From the NCBI GenBank assembly GCA_963733915.1, contig CAVTEP010000011.1:1078238-1142237 (forward strand): DNA of 64,000 nucleotides, read 5' to 3'. The DNA comes from Sulfomarinibacter sp963733915 (GTDB lineage Bacteria > Acidobacteriota > Thermoanaerobaculia > Thermoanaerobaculales > Sulfomarinibacteraceae). The notes beneath the pieces are model-generated. The model saw nothing but the letters and a program-made list of their open reading frames with translations, had not been told where the DNA came from and made no database searches. Below, one piece after another: positions 46,223 through 54,804 of this stretch (positions within the stretch are counted from its first letter, which is position 1; every line of letters starts with the position of its first letter). The position numbers were made by a program, and so were the translations under genes.

Positions 46223-47551
46223 ATGGGGAGACAATCGCTGATGATCATCGGTGGCCAGTGGGGCGACGAGGGCAAGGGCAAGGTCGTCGACCTCTTGTCG
46301 TCGGGCTTTGCGGCCGTTGTCAGATACAACGGCGGCAACAACGCCGGCCACACGGTGCGCTACGAAGACCGCCGTTTTGCCCTCCACCTGGTGCCCTCGG
46401 GGATCATCCACGAGGGCGTGATTTGTTATCTCGCGTCGGGCATGGTCGTCGAGCCGGCCGGGCTGGTGGCCGAGATCGACCGCCTCGAGACCGAGGGTGT
46501 TGGCACCGAAGGGCGGATTGTCCTGTCGCCACGCGCCTCGCTCATCCTCCCCACCCACCGCGTCCTCGACGGCGCCCGCGAGGGCACCCTCGGCGCGGGC
46601 AAGATCGGTACCACCGGCCGCGGCATCGGCCCGGCCTACGAAGACCGCGCCCGGCGGCGGGGATTGCGGGCGCATATCTTGGGGGATCCCGAACGCCTCC
46701 GCGAACAGGCGCTCGATCTGATGACGGCCCACAACCGAGAACTCGAGATCCTCTTCGACGCCGAGCCTCTGGACCTCGACACGGCGATTGCAGAACTCGA
46801 GACCGCCGCCGAACGATTGGCCCCACTCGTCGGCGAGGTCGGTCCGGCCCTCCGGCGTCACCGTGAGGCCGGTGAGGCGGTGCTCTTCGAGGGTGCCCAG
46901 GGCGTGATGCTCGACCTCGCCTGGGGCAGCTACCCCTTTGTCACCTCGTCGTCGTGCCTGCCGGGTTATGCGGCCGCATCGTGCGGCATAGGGCCTGGGC
47001 TGCTCGGTCCGGTGATCGGGGTGATGAAGGCCTACGCGACCCGGGTCGGCAGCGGACCGTTCCCATCCGAGCTCGAAGACGCCACCGGCGAACACATGCG
47101 CGAGCGCGGCGCCGAGTACGGCACCACCACCGGCCGCCCGCGTCGCTGTGGCTGGTTCGACGCGGTGGCAGCCCGCTACGCGGTCGAGGTCGCCGGCATC
47201 GATGCGGTCGCCCTCACCAAGCTCGACGTCCTCGACGGCTTCGATTCCGTCAAGGTGGTGACCGCCTACCGCCTGCCCGACGGCACCACCCTCGACACCT
47301 TTCCGGCCGCCCCCGAGACCTCGGCGGCGTTAAAGCCGGTGCACGAAACGCTTCCGGGCTGGTCGTCGCCGGTCGAGGGTGTGGTTTCAGAAAACGACCT
47401 GCCGCCCGAGGCCGAGTCGTACATCCGTTTTCTCGAGGAGCAGATCGGCGTGCCGGCGGTCATCGTCTCCACCGGGCCGCGCCGCGAGGAGACCCTGGTG
47501 CGCGGTGATTCCGATCTCGCGGCACGGCTGCGCTCGATCATCGCCGGCTGA
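46223..47551 (+). CDS. purA: Adenylosuccinate synthetase
   Basis: Links IMP and aspartate with GTP in AMP synthesis. 442 residues with the GTP loop IIGGQWGDEGKGKVVD at the start, NGGNNAGHTV, IGTTGRGIGPAYEDRA, EGAQGVMLDLAWGSYPFVTSSS, and the C-terminal LTKLDVLDGFDSVKV guanine-binding motif. ATG 46223 after GGAGG. Confidence 0.98.
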   Translation: MGRQSLMIIGGQWGDEGKGKVVDLLSSGFAAVVRYNGGNNAGHTVRYEDRRFALHLVPSGIIHEGVICYLASGMVVEPAGLVAEIDRLETEGVGTEGRIVLSPRASLILPTHRVLDGAREGTLGAGKIGTTGRGIGPAYEDRARRRGLRAHILGDPERLREQALDLMTAHNRELEILFDAEPLDLDTAIAELETAAERLAPLVGEVGPALRRHREAGEAVLFEGAQGVMLDLAWGSYPFVTSSSCLPGYAAASCGIGPGLLGPVIGVMKAYATRVGSGPFPSELEDATGEHMRERGAEYGTTTGRPRRCGWFDAVAARYAVEVAGIDAVALTKLDVLDGFDSVKVVTAYRLPDGTTLDTFPAAPETSAALKPVHETLPGWSSPVEGVVSENDLPPEAESYIRFLEEQIGVPAVIVSTGPRREETLVRGDSDLAARLRSIIAG

Positions 47552-47564
47552 ACACCTCCAAACC

Positions 47565-47593
47565 TTGTCATTCGAGGTGCGAAGGTCTATTTT
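47565..47593 (+). promoter_or_regulatory. Promoter of tRNA-Lys
   Basis: TTGTCA (47565-47570), 17-base spacer, TATTTT (47588-47593), 13 bases before the tRNA. Confidence 0.75.
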
Positions 47594-47606
47594 GTGTGTC
47601 CCGAGT

Positions 47607-47682
47607 GGGCCGTTAGCTCAGCAGGTAGAGCATCGGACTTTTAATCCGGTGGTCGGCGGTTCGAGCCCGCCACGGCCTACCA
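47607..47682 (+). tRNA. tRNA-Lys (TTT)
   Basis: Cloverleaf: acceptor GGGCCGT/ACGGCCT (first pair G-U), D arm GCTC/GAGC, anticodon loop CTTTTAA (TTT), T arm GGCGGTTCGAGCCCGCC, encoded CCA. A partial copy of its 3' half lies at 51846-51893, and a 20-base match to its end and flank at 52174-52193. Confidence 0.97.
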
Positions 47683-47911
47683 GGCTTCGTTGTCGGCCTG
47701 TGACGAGAATGAAGACTGTTACGGCGCAGCCAAATGCGAAGCCGGACTTTCCCTGAACATCATTGCAGGCCTCGAACTTCGCCTTGGCAAGCCAGGTCAC
47801 GGCGTCTTGTGACGGCGTAGCGTTCTGAGCGAAGCAGCAAGCTCCGAGCGACCGGTCCCGACGAAGCCGGAAGCCGCAATCCGGACGTTCTTTCGAATCC
47901 GGTCCGGTCGA

Positions 47912-49054
47912 CTAATCGACCAGCTTCTTCAGCCATACCGGAAGGCTGGCGACGAGCAGCTTCTCGGTCTCGATCCTCCGGGCGATGCGGCAGACCAGAA
48001 CGCGTCGGCTCGCATCGATGAGGTCCGCCGTCGCGTTCAGCCGGTCGATCATCGCTTTTGACGGGTTGGATGTCAGCTTGATTTCGATCGCCCAGCGTTC
48101 CGTGCCCCAGTCGAGAACGAGATCTAGCTCATACCCATCAGACGTGCGGAAGAAGAAAGGAGTGGCCCGCAGGTCGGAGGCGGAGAGCGTCGCGAGTGTT
48201 TGTTCGATGACGAAGCCTTCCCAGCTGTGACCGAGCCACGGCTGGCGGTACAGGTGATCAAGGTCGGTGACACCCATCAGGGCGTGCATGAGACCACTGT
48301 CACGCCACAGAATGCGAGGCCTTTTGACGAGACGTTTCCTGATGTTCGTGGAGAAAGGCAGGAGCCTGCGGATCAGGTACGCACCTTCGAGGAAATCACA
48401 ATGGCTCAGAACCGTCTTGTGATCGAGTGCCATTGACGAACCGATCTGTGAAGCGTTCAAAGGGAGACCGTGGACTGCTGCCAGCATCGCCAGTAATCGC
48501 ATTGTCTGCCGCGGCTTTGCCGGTAATCCCCAGCTCGGGAGGTCCCGCGTCGCCAACATCTCGAGGTAACTGTCTTGCCACTCCGGGAACATTTGTGGTT
48601 CGAGAATGCCTCCATCAGGGTACCCACCTCGCAACCACAGGTCGTCCATCTGCCCGGTCTTGAGCTCCGGCAGGATGAATGGGGTCATCCGAACCAGACC
48701 GAGCCGCCCTGCGAGCGACTCCGATACATTCTCCATGAGACCGGGCGAGACCGACCCGAGCAGGAGAAACCGGCCGTTTCGTTTTCGATCTGCGTCAATC
48801 GTGCCGCGGAGACGGGAAAACACGCCCGGGGCGTTCTGCGCCTCATCGATGATGATGAGCCGTCTTCCGGAAACGAGCCCTTCCCACTCGGCGTCGAGAC
48901 GCGCTTCGCTCCCCGCCGTTTCCATGTCGAAGTAGACACCGCCGAGCTTTTGGGCAAGGGTCGTCTTGCCACACTGACGCGGGCCAGTCAGCGCAACGGC
49001 CGGGTATCTCTTGAGCTTTTCGCGAAGCTGTCGCTGGTAGATGCGTGGAACCAT
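47912..49054 (-). CDS. AAA-family ATPase with DUF4143 domain
   Basis: 380 residues. N-terminal P-loop ATPase: YPAVALTGPRQCGKTTLAQKL (Walker A), RLIIIDEAQNAPGVFSRLRGTID (Walker B), FLLLGSVSPGLM (sensor). C-terminal DUF4143 nuclease-like domain: WEGFVIEQTLATL, FFFRTSDGYELDLVLDWGTERWAIEIKLTSNPS (the D...E.K pattern of restriction-nuclease folds). Such genes are common accessory genes in islands; function unknown. The GC content is slightly lower than in neighbours. Confidence 0.88.
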   Translation of the reverse strand: MVPRIYQRQLREKLKRYPAVALTGPRQCGKTTLAQKLGGVYFDMETAGSEARLDAEWEGLVSGRRLIIIDEAQNAPGVFSRLRGTIDADRKRNGRFLLLGSVSPGLMENVSESLAGRLGLVRMTPFILPELKTGQMDDLWLRGGYPDGGILEPQMFPEWQDSYLEMLATRDLPSWGLPAKPRQTMRLLAMLAAVHGLPLNASQIGSSMALDHKTVLSHCDFLEGAYLIRRLLPFSTNIRKRLVKRPRILWRDSGLMHALMGVTDLDHLYRQPWLGHSWEGFVIEQTLATLSASDLRATPFFFRTSDGYELDLVLDWGTERWAIEIKLTSNPSKAMIDRLNATADLIDASRRVLVCRIARRIETEKLLVASLPVWLKKLVD

Positions 49055-49217
49055 GGCTTACATTATGGGAATGAATTCCCAAATTGCAAGTTCTTTTTGG
49101 TGGGTGCTCGGCACCTTTCCCTGACATGAATGTGGGTTGCCGGCTGAGGGGCGTCAACCCGAATCTCGTCTCACACCCCAATTCTGCGCTACCATAGCCC
49201 CGCTGGGAACCCTGACA

Positions 49218-49316
49218 ATGCGAGACCTCATCGGTCGCACCCTCGGCCACTACCGCATCGTCGACAAGATCGGCGAGGGCGGGATGGGGGAGGTCTACCG
49301 CGACCGACCCATATGA
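49218..49316 (+). pseudogene. Truncated serine/threonine protein kinase (N-terminal 32 residues)
   Basis: The sequence MRDLIGRTLGHYRIVDKIGE followed by GGMGEVYRDRPI and a stop is the N-terminal edge of a bacterial Ser/Thr kinase: the glycine-rich loop GEGGMGEVY is intact, the rest of the kinase is gone. The stop lies 20 bases before the peptidase gene, which suggests a deletion that fused the kinase start to peptidase upstream DNA. Confidence 0.8.
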
Positions 49317-49335
49317 ACGAGAAAGGTGACAGATT

Positions 49336-51042
49336 ATGAACCGCAACTCACATGTCGTCATCCTCGCTCTGATCGTTTCTATTGTTGGAGTCGGATGTGC
49401 GCCATCGGAGCGCGGTGCCACGGGGACTTCGGATGAGACAGTCACGTCCGCGATGGACGAGATTCGTCCAGAGGCCATGCGCGCCCACATCCGTTTCCTA
49501 GCCGACGACCTGCTCGAAGGTCGAGGAACGGGCACGCGTGGCTACCAGCTGGCTGCGAACTACGTGGCCGCCCACTTCGAGGCTCTCGGGCTGGAACCGG
49601 CGGGCGTGGACGGCACCTACTTCCAGCCCGTGCCGCTACGCAAGGTGGATCTGGAGCCCGGTAGGAGCTCGATGTCCGTTTCTCGGAATGGTCAAGTCCA
49701 TACCCTGACGTACGCAGAGGATTATCTTCTGGACGCCTGGATGGCCAACAACTTTCAGGACGCCAAGACCAGCGTGACGGCGCCTGTGGTGTTCGCAGGG
49801 TACGGCGTGACGGCGCCCGAGCTGGACTACGACGACTACGCGAATGTCGACGTGCGCGGAAAGATCGTGGCACTGTTCGAATACGCTGCTCCGTCCTCAT
49901 TTCCGGACAGCCAGCGAGCCTACTACTCCTCATACTCTGTGAAGGCGCAAACCGCCGCCGATCACGGTGCGGTCGGCATGTTGACTTTCATGAGGCCGCA
50001 GGAAGCCGAACTCTGGCCATGGGACTGGTCCGTGCCAAAGTTCAAGAGGGGCTCGTTGTGCTATCTCGATAAAAACGGAGCCCCACAATCGACCAGCGGT
50101 GTCATTCCCGAAATCCAAGCACGCGTACTGCTCAATCGCTCCGGAGCAGAGGCACTGTTCGCCGACGCGCCGCACTCACTGGACGAGGTGTTCGCAGCGG
50201 CCGAAGAGGGCAGTCTTTTATATTTCGAATTGCCGGTCGAGGCCAACGTGGAGACGGTTACCCGCCACAAGACGATGAACTGTGCAAACGTGGCGGCGAT
50301 GATGCCTGGTTCAGACCCGTTGTTGAGGGATGAGTTCGTGGTCATCACCGCTCACCTCGACCACCTGGGTGAGGGCGAGCCGATGGACGGCGACGCTATT
50401 TATAACGGTGCGTACGACAACGCGTCTGGGGTCGCAGCCCTCATGGAGGTGGCCCGCGCCTTTTCAGACCTCTCGGAGCCGCCGCTTCGGTCGATGGTTT
50501 TCGTCGCAGCCACGGGCGAGGAATCCGGCCTGGTCGGCGCCGAGTACTTCGCCCACAATCCGACAGTGCCTGCGGATCAGATCGTCGCCAATATCAACAT
50601 CGACGAGGTAGCCATTTGGTACGACCCTCTCGACGTGGTGGCGTACGGCAGTGAGCACTCGACCATCGGCCACGCCGTGAAGAGCGCGGGATCACGGCTC
50701 GGGATTGAAATCAGTCCCGACCCAATGCCCGAGGAGTGTTTTTTCATTCGAAGCGACCAGTACGCATTCGTGCGCCAGGGAATCCCGGCCGTGTGGGTGG
50801 CCACCGGCACGGAGACCGGCGATCCGGAACTCGACGGTGCCGCGATCATGAAAAATTGGATGCAGACGCGCTACCACACGCCCAAGGACGACTTCGAACA
50901 GCCGATCGATTTCAACGCAGCAGCCAAGCACGCCCAACTTTACTTCCTCATCGGCCACGAGGTGGCCAGCGACGAGGAGCGGCCAGCCTGGAATACCGGT
51001 GACTTCTTTGGCGAGAAGTTTGCCCGTCCCGCCAGAGAGTAG
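49336..51042 (+). CDS. M28-family zinc peptidase, lipoprotein
   Basis: 568 residues. Lipoprotein signal (LALIVSIVGVGC, Cys 21). An inserted PA domain lies about residues 140-260. The M28 aminopeptidase core has VVITAHLDHLGEGE (first zinc His), YDNASGVAALMEVAR (bridging Asp), AATGEESGLVGAEYF (catalytic and metal Glu), NINIDEVAI and RYHTPKDDF (last His). It probably acts on extracytoplasmic peptides. Inside the tRNA-Lys island. Confidence 0.9.
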   Translation: MNRNSHVVILALIVSIVGVGCAPSERGATGTSDETVTSAMDEIRPEAMRAHIRFLADDLLEGRGTGTRGYQLAANYVAAHFEALGLEPAGVDGTYFQPVPLRKVDLEPGRSSMSVSRNGQVHTLTYAEDYLLDAWMANNFQDAKTSVTAPVVFAGYGVTAPELDYDDYANVDVRGKIVALFEYAAPSSFPDSQRAYYSSYSVKAQTAADHGAVGMLTFMRPQEAELWPWDWSVPKFKRGSLCYLDKNGAPQSTSGVIPEIQARVLLNRSGAEALFADAPHSLDEVFAAAEEGSLLYFELPVEANVETVTRHKTMNCANVAAMMPGSDPLLRDEFVVITAHLDHLGEGEPMDGDAIYNGAYDNASGVAALMEVARAFSDLSEPPLRSMVFVAATGEESGLVGAEYFAHNPTVPADQIVANINIDEVAIWYDPLDVVAYGSEHSTIGHAVKSAGSRLGIEISPDPMPEECFFIRSDQYAFVRQGIPAVWVATGTETGDPELDGAAIMKNWMQTRYHTPKDDFEQPIDFNAAAKHAQLYFLIGHEVASDEERPAWNTGDFFGEKFARPARE

Positions 51043-51189
51043 GTATCCCGGCCAAACCTCGCGTCAAGAACCTGCTGCCGCCACCGGTTGTGTGCCGGGC
51101 ACCACCCGCCGCGTGACCGGCGCTTTCCATGGCGCACTCCCGGTACACTTTCGTGCGCGTGCTCGACTGAACCGAAATCCTGTTCGATC

Positions 51190-51218
51190 TTGACGACTGT
51201 ATATTCCAGGTATATATT
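51190..51218 (+). promoter_or_regulatory. brnTA promoter
   Basis: TTGACG (51190-51195), 17-base spacer, TATATT (51213-51218), eight bases before the brnT ATG. The AT-rich spacer contains repeated GTATAT steps, a likely place for autorepression by the antitoxin. Confidence 0.7.
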
Positions 51219-51225
51219 CTATACC

Positions 51226-51486
51226 ATGGAGTTCGAGTTCGATCCACGCAAGAGCCCCTCGAACAAAAAGAAGCACGGGATCGACTTCGAAGAAGCGCGG
51301 GCACTGTGGGATGACCTGGAACTGATTGTAGTACCGGCCCGAACTTCCGACGAGCCGCGGTCTCTGGTCGTCGGAAGAATCGGCGAGACCCACTGGTCGG
51401 GCGTGATCACCTACCGGGAGGATCGAATTCGAATCATTTCGGTTCGTCGTTCTCGGGACGAGGAGATTGAGATATATGAAAGCTAA
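51226..51486 (+). CDS. brnT: BrnT-family toxin
   Basis: 86 residues with the BrnT pattern: MEFEFDPRKSPSNKKKHGIDFEEARALWDD, SLVVGRIGETHWSGVITYREDRIRIISVRRSRDEE (read in blocks). BrnT is a RelE-like ribonuclease toxin that inhibits translation and is held in check by BrnA. Start just after the promoter; the 3' end overlaps brnA by 11 bases. Confidence 0.88.
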   Translation: MEFEFDPRKSPSNKKKHGIDFEEARALWDDLELIVVPARTSDEPRSLVVGRIGETHWSGVITYREDRIRIISVRRSRDEEIEIYES

Positions 51487-51700
51487 GGATTTCGAAAAGA
51501 GGTTCGACGCGGGCGAGGACATCACGAAATACCTCGAGCTGACGAAAGCGAAACGGCCCGGCCACGAACAAAGACGGGTCAATGTCGATTTCCCGGTGTG
51601 GATGATCGAGTCCCTCGACCGCGAAGCTTCCCGCCTCGGGGTGCCGCGTCAATCGCTGATCAAGATGCTGATTGCCCGCCACTTCGACGAGGCGTCGTGA
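51476..51700 (+). CDS. brnA: BrnA-like ribbon-helix-helix antitoxin
   Basis: 74 residues from the ATG at 51476. A charged N terminus (KAKDFEKRFDAGEDITKYLEL) is followed by a ribbon-helix-helix domain (RVNVDFPVWMIESLDREASRLGVPRQSLIKMLIARHF). It binds BrnT and usually represses the operon. Toxin-first order is normal for this family. Confidence 0.85.
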   Translation: MKAKDFEKRFDAGEDITKYLELTKAKRPGHEQRRVNVDFPVWMIESLDREASRLGVPRQSLIKMLIARHFDEAS

Positions 51701-51845
51701 GCAAACGCATGGGTGCGTACCGCATTGTTGAATTGTGAAGGCGTGGGATTCGAGGTCGGGCTCGAGCGGGCCAGGGTTGGGCTAGGGCAAGATTCAAGCA
51801 CACTGCAACATATTGATTCGCAGAGACTTAGGTGTTGAAGGGCGT

Positions 51846-51893
51846 GGACTTTTAATCCGGTGGTCGGGGGTTCGAGTCCCGGGCGACCCACCA
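51846..51893 (+). pseudogene. tRNA-Lys 3'-half remnant
   Basis: The anticodon arm GGACTTTTAATCC and the following T-arm region match tRNA-Lys (47635 onward) over 31 bases with one difference. The T stem no longer pairs fully, the tail reads GGGCGACCCACCA, and no 5' half (D arm, acceptor) precedes it. A direct repeat of a tRNA 3' half is the usual scar of an integrated element. Confidence 0.85.
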
Positions 51894-52414
51894 ATCACTT
51901 CATCGCCTCACCACCTCGAGCGCTCTCACGACATCACCGCATTGCTCGCGGCCAAAGGCCGCGGCGTCTCGGCGGATCCTGCGGGTGGTCGTAAGCCGAC
52001 CCCCAGCCACCCTACCGTTTCGGCAACGACCACGAGCCGCAGTCTCTCGCCGAGTTGCTGGCGCCCTGCGGGCGCCGCGTTGCACCGTCGCCAGCGAGTG
52101 GTTCATGGACTCCTCCTTCGGATGAGCCTTGAACCACAAATCGCTGCCGCCGGCGGAATCGAGTCCCGGGCGACCCACCAGGCTTCGTTCTCGACCGTAG
52201 GGAGAGATCGAGGCCTGTCCCGGCGTAGCCTTCAGGCGAAGCCGGACCCCTCGTCGATGCCAATACCCGGTCGAGAACTACGCCCGGGCAAGCCAAGTCC
52301 CGGAGTCTCGGGAACAACAGCAGTAGCGCGAATTCTCGGTGATACCGTGCGGCGGGGCTGGCGGGCCTTCGTAATGCGCTGTATCTTGGGATATAGAAGG
52401 GGCTGGAGCTTCCT
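51894..52414. other. Gene-free scar region with a second tRNA-end fragment
   Basis: No credible gene. At 52157-52193 TCGAGTCCCGGGCGACCCA then CCAGGCTTCGTT repeats the end of the 51.85-kb remnant and the 3' flank of tRNA-Lys (47676-47695, two mismatches in 20). It is followed by GGCGTAGCCTTCAGGCGAAG at 52214-52233, a motif also seen in variant form after tRNA-Lys (near 47721 and 47812). Confidence 0.6.
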
Positions 52415-53167
52415 ATGTGGGCGACATCGGACGGGCCCAGGATCGAGGACTTCGGGATCAACGAGGGCGATCTCGATCGCGCCCCGAAACTCTTTCTCTC
52501 AAACCATCGGCCGGGAGTGCTTGTCGGCGCCTACATCATCGCCGGGGTGGTGGCCTTCACCGCGATTTTCCATTCGAGTGGCTCAATGCCCGCGGCACTG
52601 TTTTTTTCGGCCATGACCTTGGCTGCGGGGTCGGTGCTCCTGTTGCCCGCCCTGATGCTGATTCTGTGTGCCGGTGAATGGGCCGAGGAGCGTTGGTTCT
52701 GTCGCCGGTTTCCCGTGTTACGGGCCTGTCTCTCATATCAGAGAGCCGTCGCCGAGCACCGCCGATCGGCCGACAGACGGGTTTCCCGTGTCACCGCACC
52801 CGAGGATTGGTTCAAGGTGTCCCATTCTGCATTTCTGGAGAGGCTGAGCACGGAGCTCGAGACGCTTTTCGAGGCTTCTGTCTCCAGGGTCGATCGAGAG
52901 GACACGGGCTTCGACTTCGTCGTCGAGCAGGCTGAACGGAGCCTCCTCCTGCGCTGCGAATCGGGTGTGAAACCGGTTGCCGCTGCGGTGGGGCGCGAGC
53001 TCGTCGCTGCCGTCGACGATTTCCGCGGAGACACTGCGGTGATCATCACCGTTGCCGAGCCGACGCCCGCCCTTGAAAGCTACATCGCCGATCGTCCGAT
53101 AACGATCGCCCCCCCGTGGGCGCTGGACGCGGTCGTGTCGGATGCCTGTTTTCGAAACTCTGATTGA
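52415..53167 (+). CDS. Membrane-anchored, degenerate Mrr/restriction-nuclease-like protein
   Basis: 250 residues: two membrane helices (VLVGAYIIAGVVAFTAIF, LFFSAMTLAAGSVLLLPALMLILC), a linker, then a domain like Mrr-type restriction nucleases: FDFVVEQAERSLLLRCESG, VGRELVAAVDDFRGDTAVIIT, and ITIAPPWALDAVV. The family's catalytic D...(E/Q)xK appears as D...RCE: the lysine is lost, so nuclease activity is unlikely. I infer a binding or sensing role. ATG start; no strong SD. Confidence 0.6.
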   Translation: MWATSDGPRIEDFGINEGDLDRAPKLFLSNHRPGVLVGAYIIAGVVAFTAIFHSSGSMPAALFFSAMTLAAGSVLLLPALMLILCAGEWAEERWFCRRFPVLRACLSYQRAVAEHRRSADRRVSRVTAPEDWFKVSHSAFLERLSTELETLFEASVSRVDREDTGFDFVVEQAERSLLLRCESGVKPVAAAVGRELVAAVDDFRGDTAVIITVAEPTPALESYIADRPITIAPPWALDAVVSDACFRNSD

Positions 53168-53174
53168 CCCATAC

Positions 53175-53335
53175 CGTGGGTGCCACTCATCGTGGGTGCC
53201 ACTGATCACAACCTCACAACAACCCATGGGTGACAGAGGCGCCACGCAACCTATCGCTTCATTCGCGGACAATGCAACATTGAGGTGCGTGGCTTTCTCC
53301 AGGGTGCCACCCATGTATACAACCGTGGCACCCAT
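53175..53335. repeat. GTGGCACC-type repeat cluster A
   Basis: CGTGGGTGCCACT occurs twice in direct orientation 16 bases apart (53175, 53191). A hairpin GGGTGCCAC ... GTGGCACCC follows near 53298-53330. The segment 53194-53220 is an inverted copy (about 23 of 26) of 55938-55964. It fills the gap before the flavin reductase gene. Confidence 0.65.
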
Positions 53336-53363
53336 GTGACACCGATGTAGAATTGAGGAAACC

Positions 53364-53996
53364 ATGCGAGATTTCAAGCGTGACACGATCGACACTGCGA
53401 CGACGTCGTGGGTGGACAGCTACCGGCGGCTGACCGAAGTCGTGATCCCACGGCCGATCGCGCTGGTTGCGACGGTCGACCGCGACGGTATCACCAACCT
53501 GGCGCCGTTCTCGTTCTTCACGGTGGTGTCGTCGAATCCGCCGTTCATCGCCTTCGCTCCGCATCGCGCGGGGCGCACCGGGTCCAAGAAGGACACGCTT
53601 CGAAACGTCGAGCAGGTCGGCGAGTTCACCGTGTCGGTGGTGACCGAAGAGATCGCCGAACGGGTCAACAGCTGCGCGGCGCCGCTGCCGTACGGCGACA
53701 GCGAGTTCGAGCACTCGGGGCTGACTCCTGTGGCGGCTGAGCGGGTGAGGGCGCCGCTGGTGGCCGAGTCGCCAGTAGCACTGGAGTGCATCCTCGAGGA
53801 GATCAGAACCTACGGGGACGAGGGTGGGGCCGGGTCTCTGGTCGTCGGTCGCGTCGTGCTGATGCACCTCGACCCCGCGGTGCGCGACCCGGTCGACGGC
53901 CGGGTGCTCCCCGAGCGACTGCGCGCCGTCGGCCGCATGGGCGGCTCGCTGTGGTGCCGCACCCGCGACACCTTTGCGCTCGAGCGCCCGAGCTGA
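53364..53996 (+). CDS. Flavin reductase-like domain protein
   Basis: 210 residues. The FMN-binding split-barrel is clear: YRRLTEVVIPRPIALVATVDRDGITNLAPFSFFTVVSSNPPFIAF, then KKDTLRNVEQVGEFTVSVV and FEHSGLTPVAAERVRAPLVAESPVALEC (read in blocks). Members reduce FMN or act as diguanylate-unrelated FMN oxidoreductases; partner unknown. It faces the MhqD/MhqO-like pair convergently. Confidence 0.88.
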   Translation: MRDFKRDTIDTATTSWVDSYRRLTEVVIPRPIALVATVDRDGITNLAPFSFFTVVSSNPPFIAFAPHRAGRTGSKKDTLRNVEQVGEFTVSVVTEEIAERVNSCAAPLPYGDSEFEHSGLTPVAAERVRAPLVAESPVALECILEEIRTYGDEGGAGSLVVGRVVLMHLDPAVRDPVDGRVLPERLRAVGRMGGSLWCRTRDTFALERPS

Positions 53997-54036
53997 CGCC
54001 TCTCGGAGTGTTCGCACTTTCCGGCGGAGTCCCTCT

Positions 54037-54804
54037 TCAGGATGGCGACCCGCTGCTCGCCGGGCGCGGAAGATCATCGATCCCTTGTCCGGAGTGGATT
54101 CCCACCTCCGTCGATTCGTGCCGGTGCCGGGTCGCCAGCCGACGCATCGTGCTTTCGACCCAGTCCAGCTCATCGCGAATCACGGTATGGGGCATCCCGG
54201 GGTAAATCCGCTTCTCCACCTGAGCGCCCATCCGGCGCAGCAGCTCATCGGTTTCCTCGACCCGCCACAACGGAACGTGAGGGTCTTGATCGGAGCAACC
54301 GAGAAAGACCGGGGTGCCGTGGAAGTCGCCGGCGTCGTCGCGGAGTGCGACACGGTCGCCCACCAGGCCGCCGGTCAGTGCTACCACGCCGCCCCACCGC
54401 CGCGCGTGGCGTGCGGCGAACTCGGTGGTCAGGCATGCACCCTGGGAAAATCCAAGCAGGACGATGTCCTCCGGCGAAATGCCGTGCTCTCCCAGTTCCA
54501 CCACCGTTCCCTCGATCTTCGCCAGCGCTGAAGAAAGGCCGGGCTCGTTTGCGTCGATGGGGGCGAGGAAACTGTTCGGATACCAGCTCCGGGGATGTGC
54601 GGTCGATTCCGACGCTCCCGGCGCCACGAATGCGAAGCCGAGATCGCCCGGCAGCTCGTCGGCCAGGTCCAGAATGGACTCCGGCGTTGCCCCCCGGCCA
54701 TGAACGAGGATCATTGCCCGCTCGGCGTGCCGCGGAGCGACGCCGGCGCGTGCGATCCTGCCGTCGGCGTGAATGTGGTTGAAAGAGGGAGGCACCGCCG
54801 TCAA
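54037..54804 (-). CDS. MhqD-like carboxylesterase/phospholipase
   Basis: Alpha/beta hydrolase of the phospholipase/carboxylesterase family. 255 residues with MILVHGRGATPESIL, FVAPGASESTAHPRSWYPNSF, the nucleophile GFSQGACLTTEFAARH, VFLGCSDQDPHVPLWR (Asp) and YPGMPHTVIRDEL (His). In Bacillus, mhqD sits beside mhqO; here too the dioxygenase-like gene precedes it with a four-base overlap. A C-terminal tail of about 30 residues is not part of the fold. Confidence 0.85.
   Translation of the reverse strand: MTAVPPSFNHIHADGRIARAGVAPRHAERAMILVHGRGATPESILDLADELPGDLGFAFVAPGASESTAHPRSWYPNSFLAPIDANEPGLSSALAKIEGTVVELGEHGISPEDIVLLGFSQGACLTTEFAARHARRWGGVVALTGGLVGDRVALRDDAGDFHGTPVFLGCSDQDPHVPLWRVEETDELLRRMGAQVEKRIYPGMPHTVIRDELDWVESTMRRLATRHRHESTEVGIHSGQGIDDLPRPASSGSPS

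Noticed and set aside
46399..47095. Minus-strand frame opposite purA
   Set aside because: Antisense shadow without motifs; purA is complete.
51846..51893. Second functional tRNA-Lys
   Set aside because: No acceptor 5' strand or D arm; T stem is mismatched. Only the 3' half is present.
51900..52178. Short minus-strand ORF (Arg/Ala rich) in the gene-free region
   Set aside because: No recognisable domain, atypical composition, and it ends within the tRNA-derived scar.
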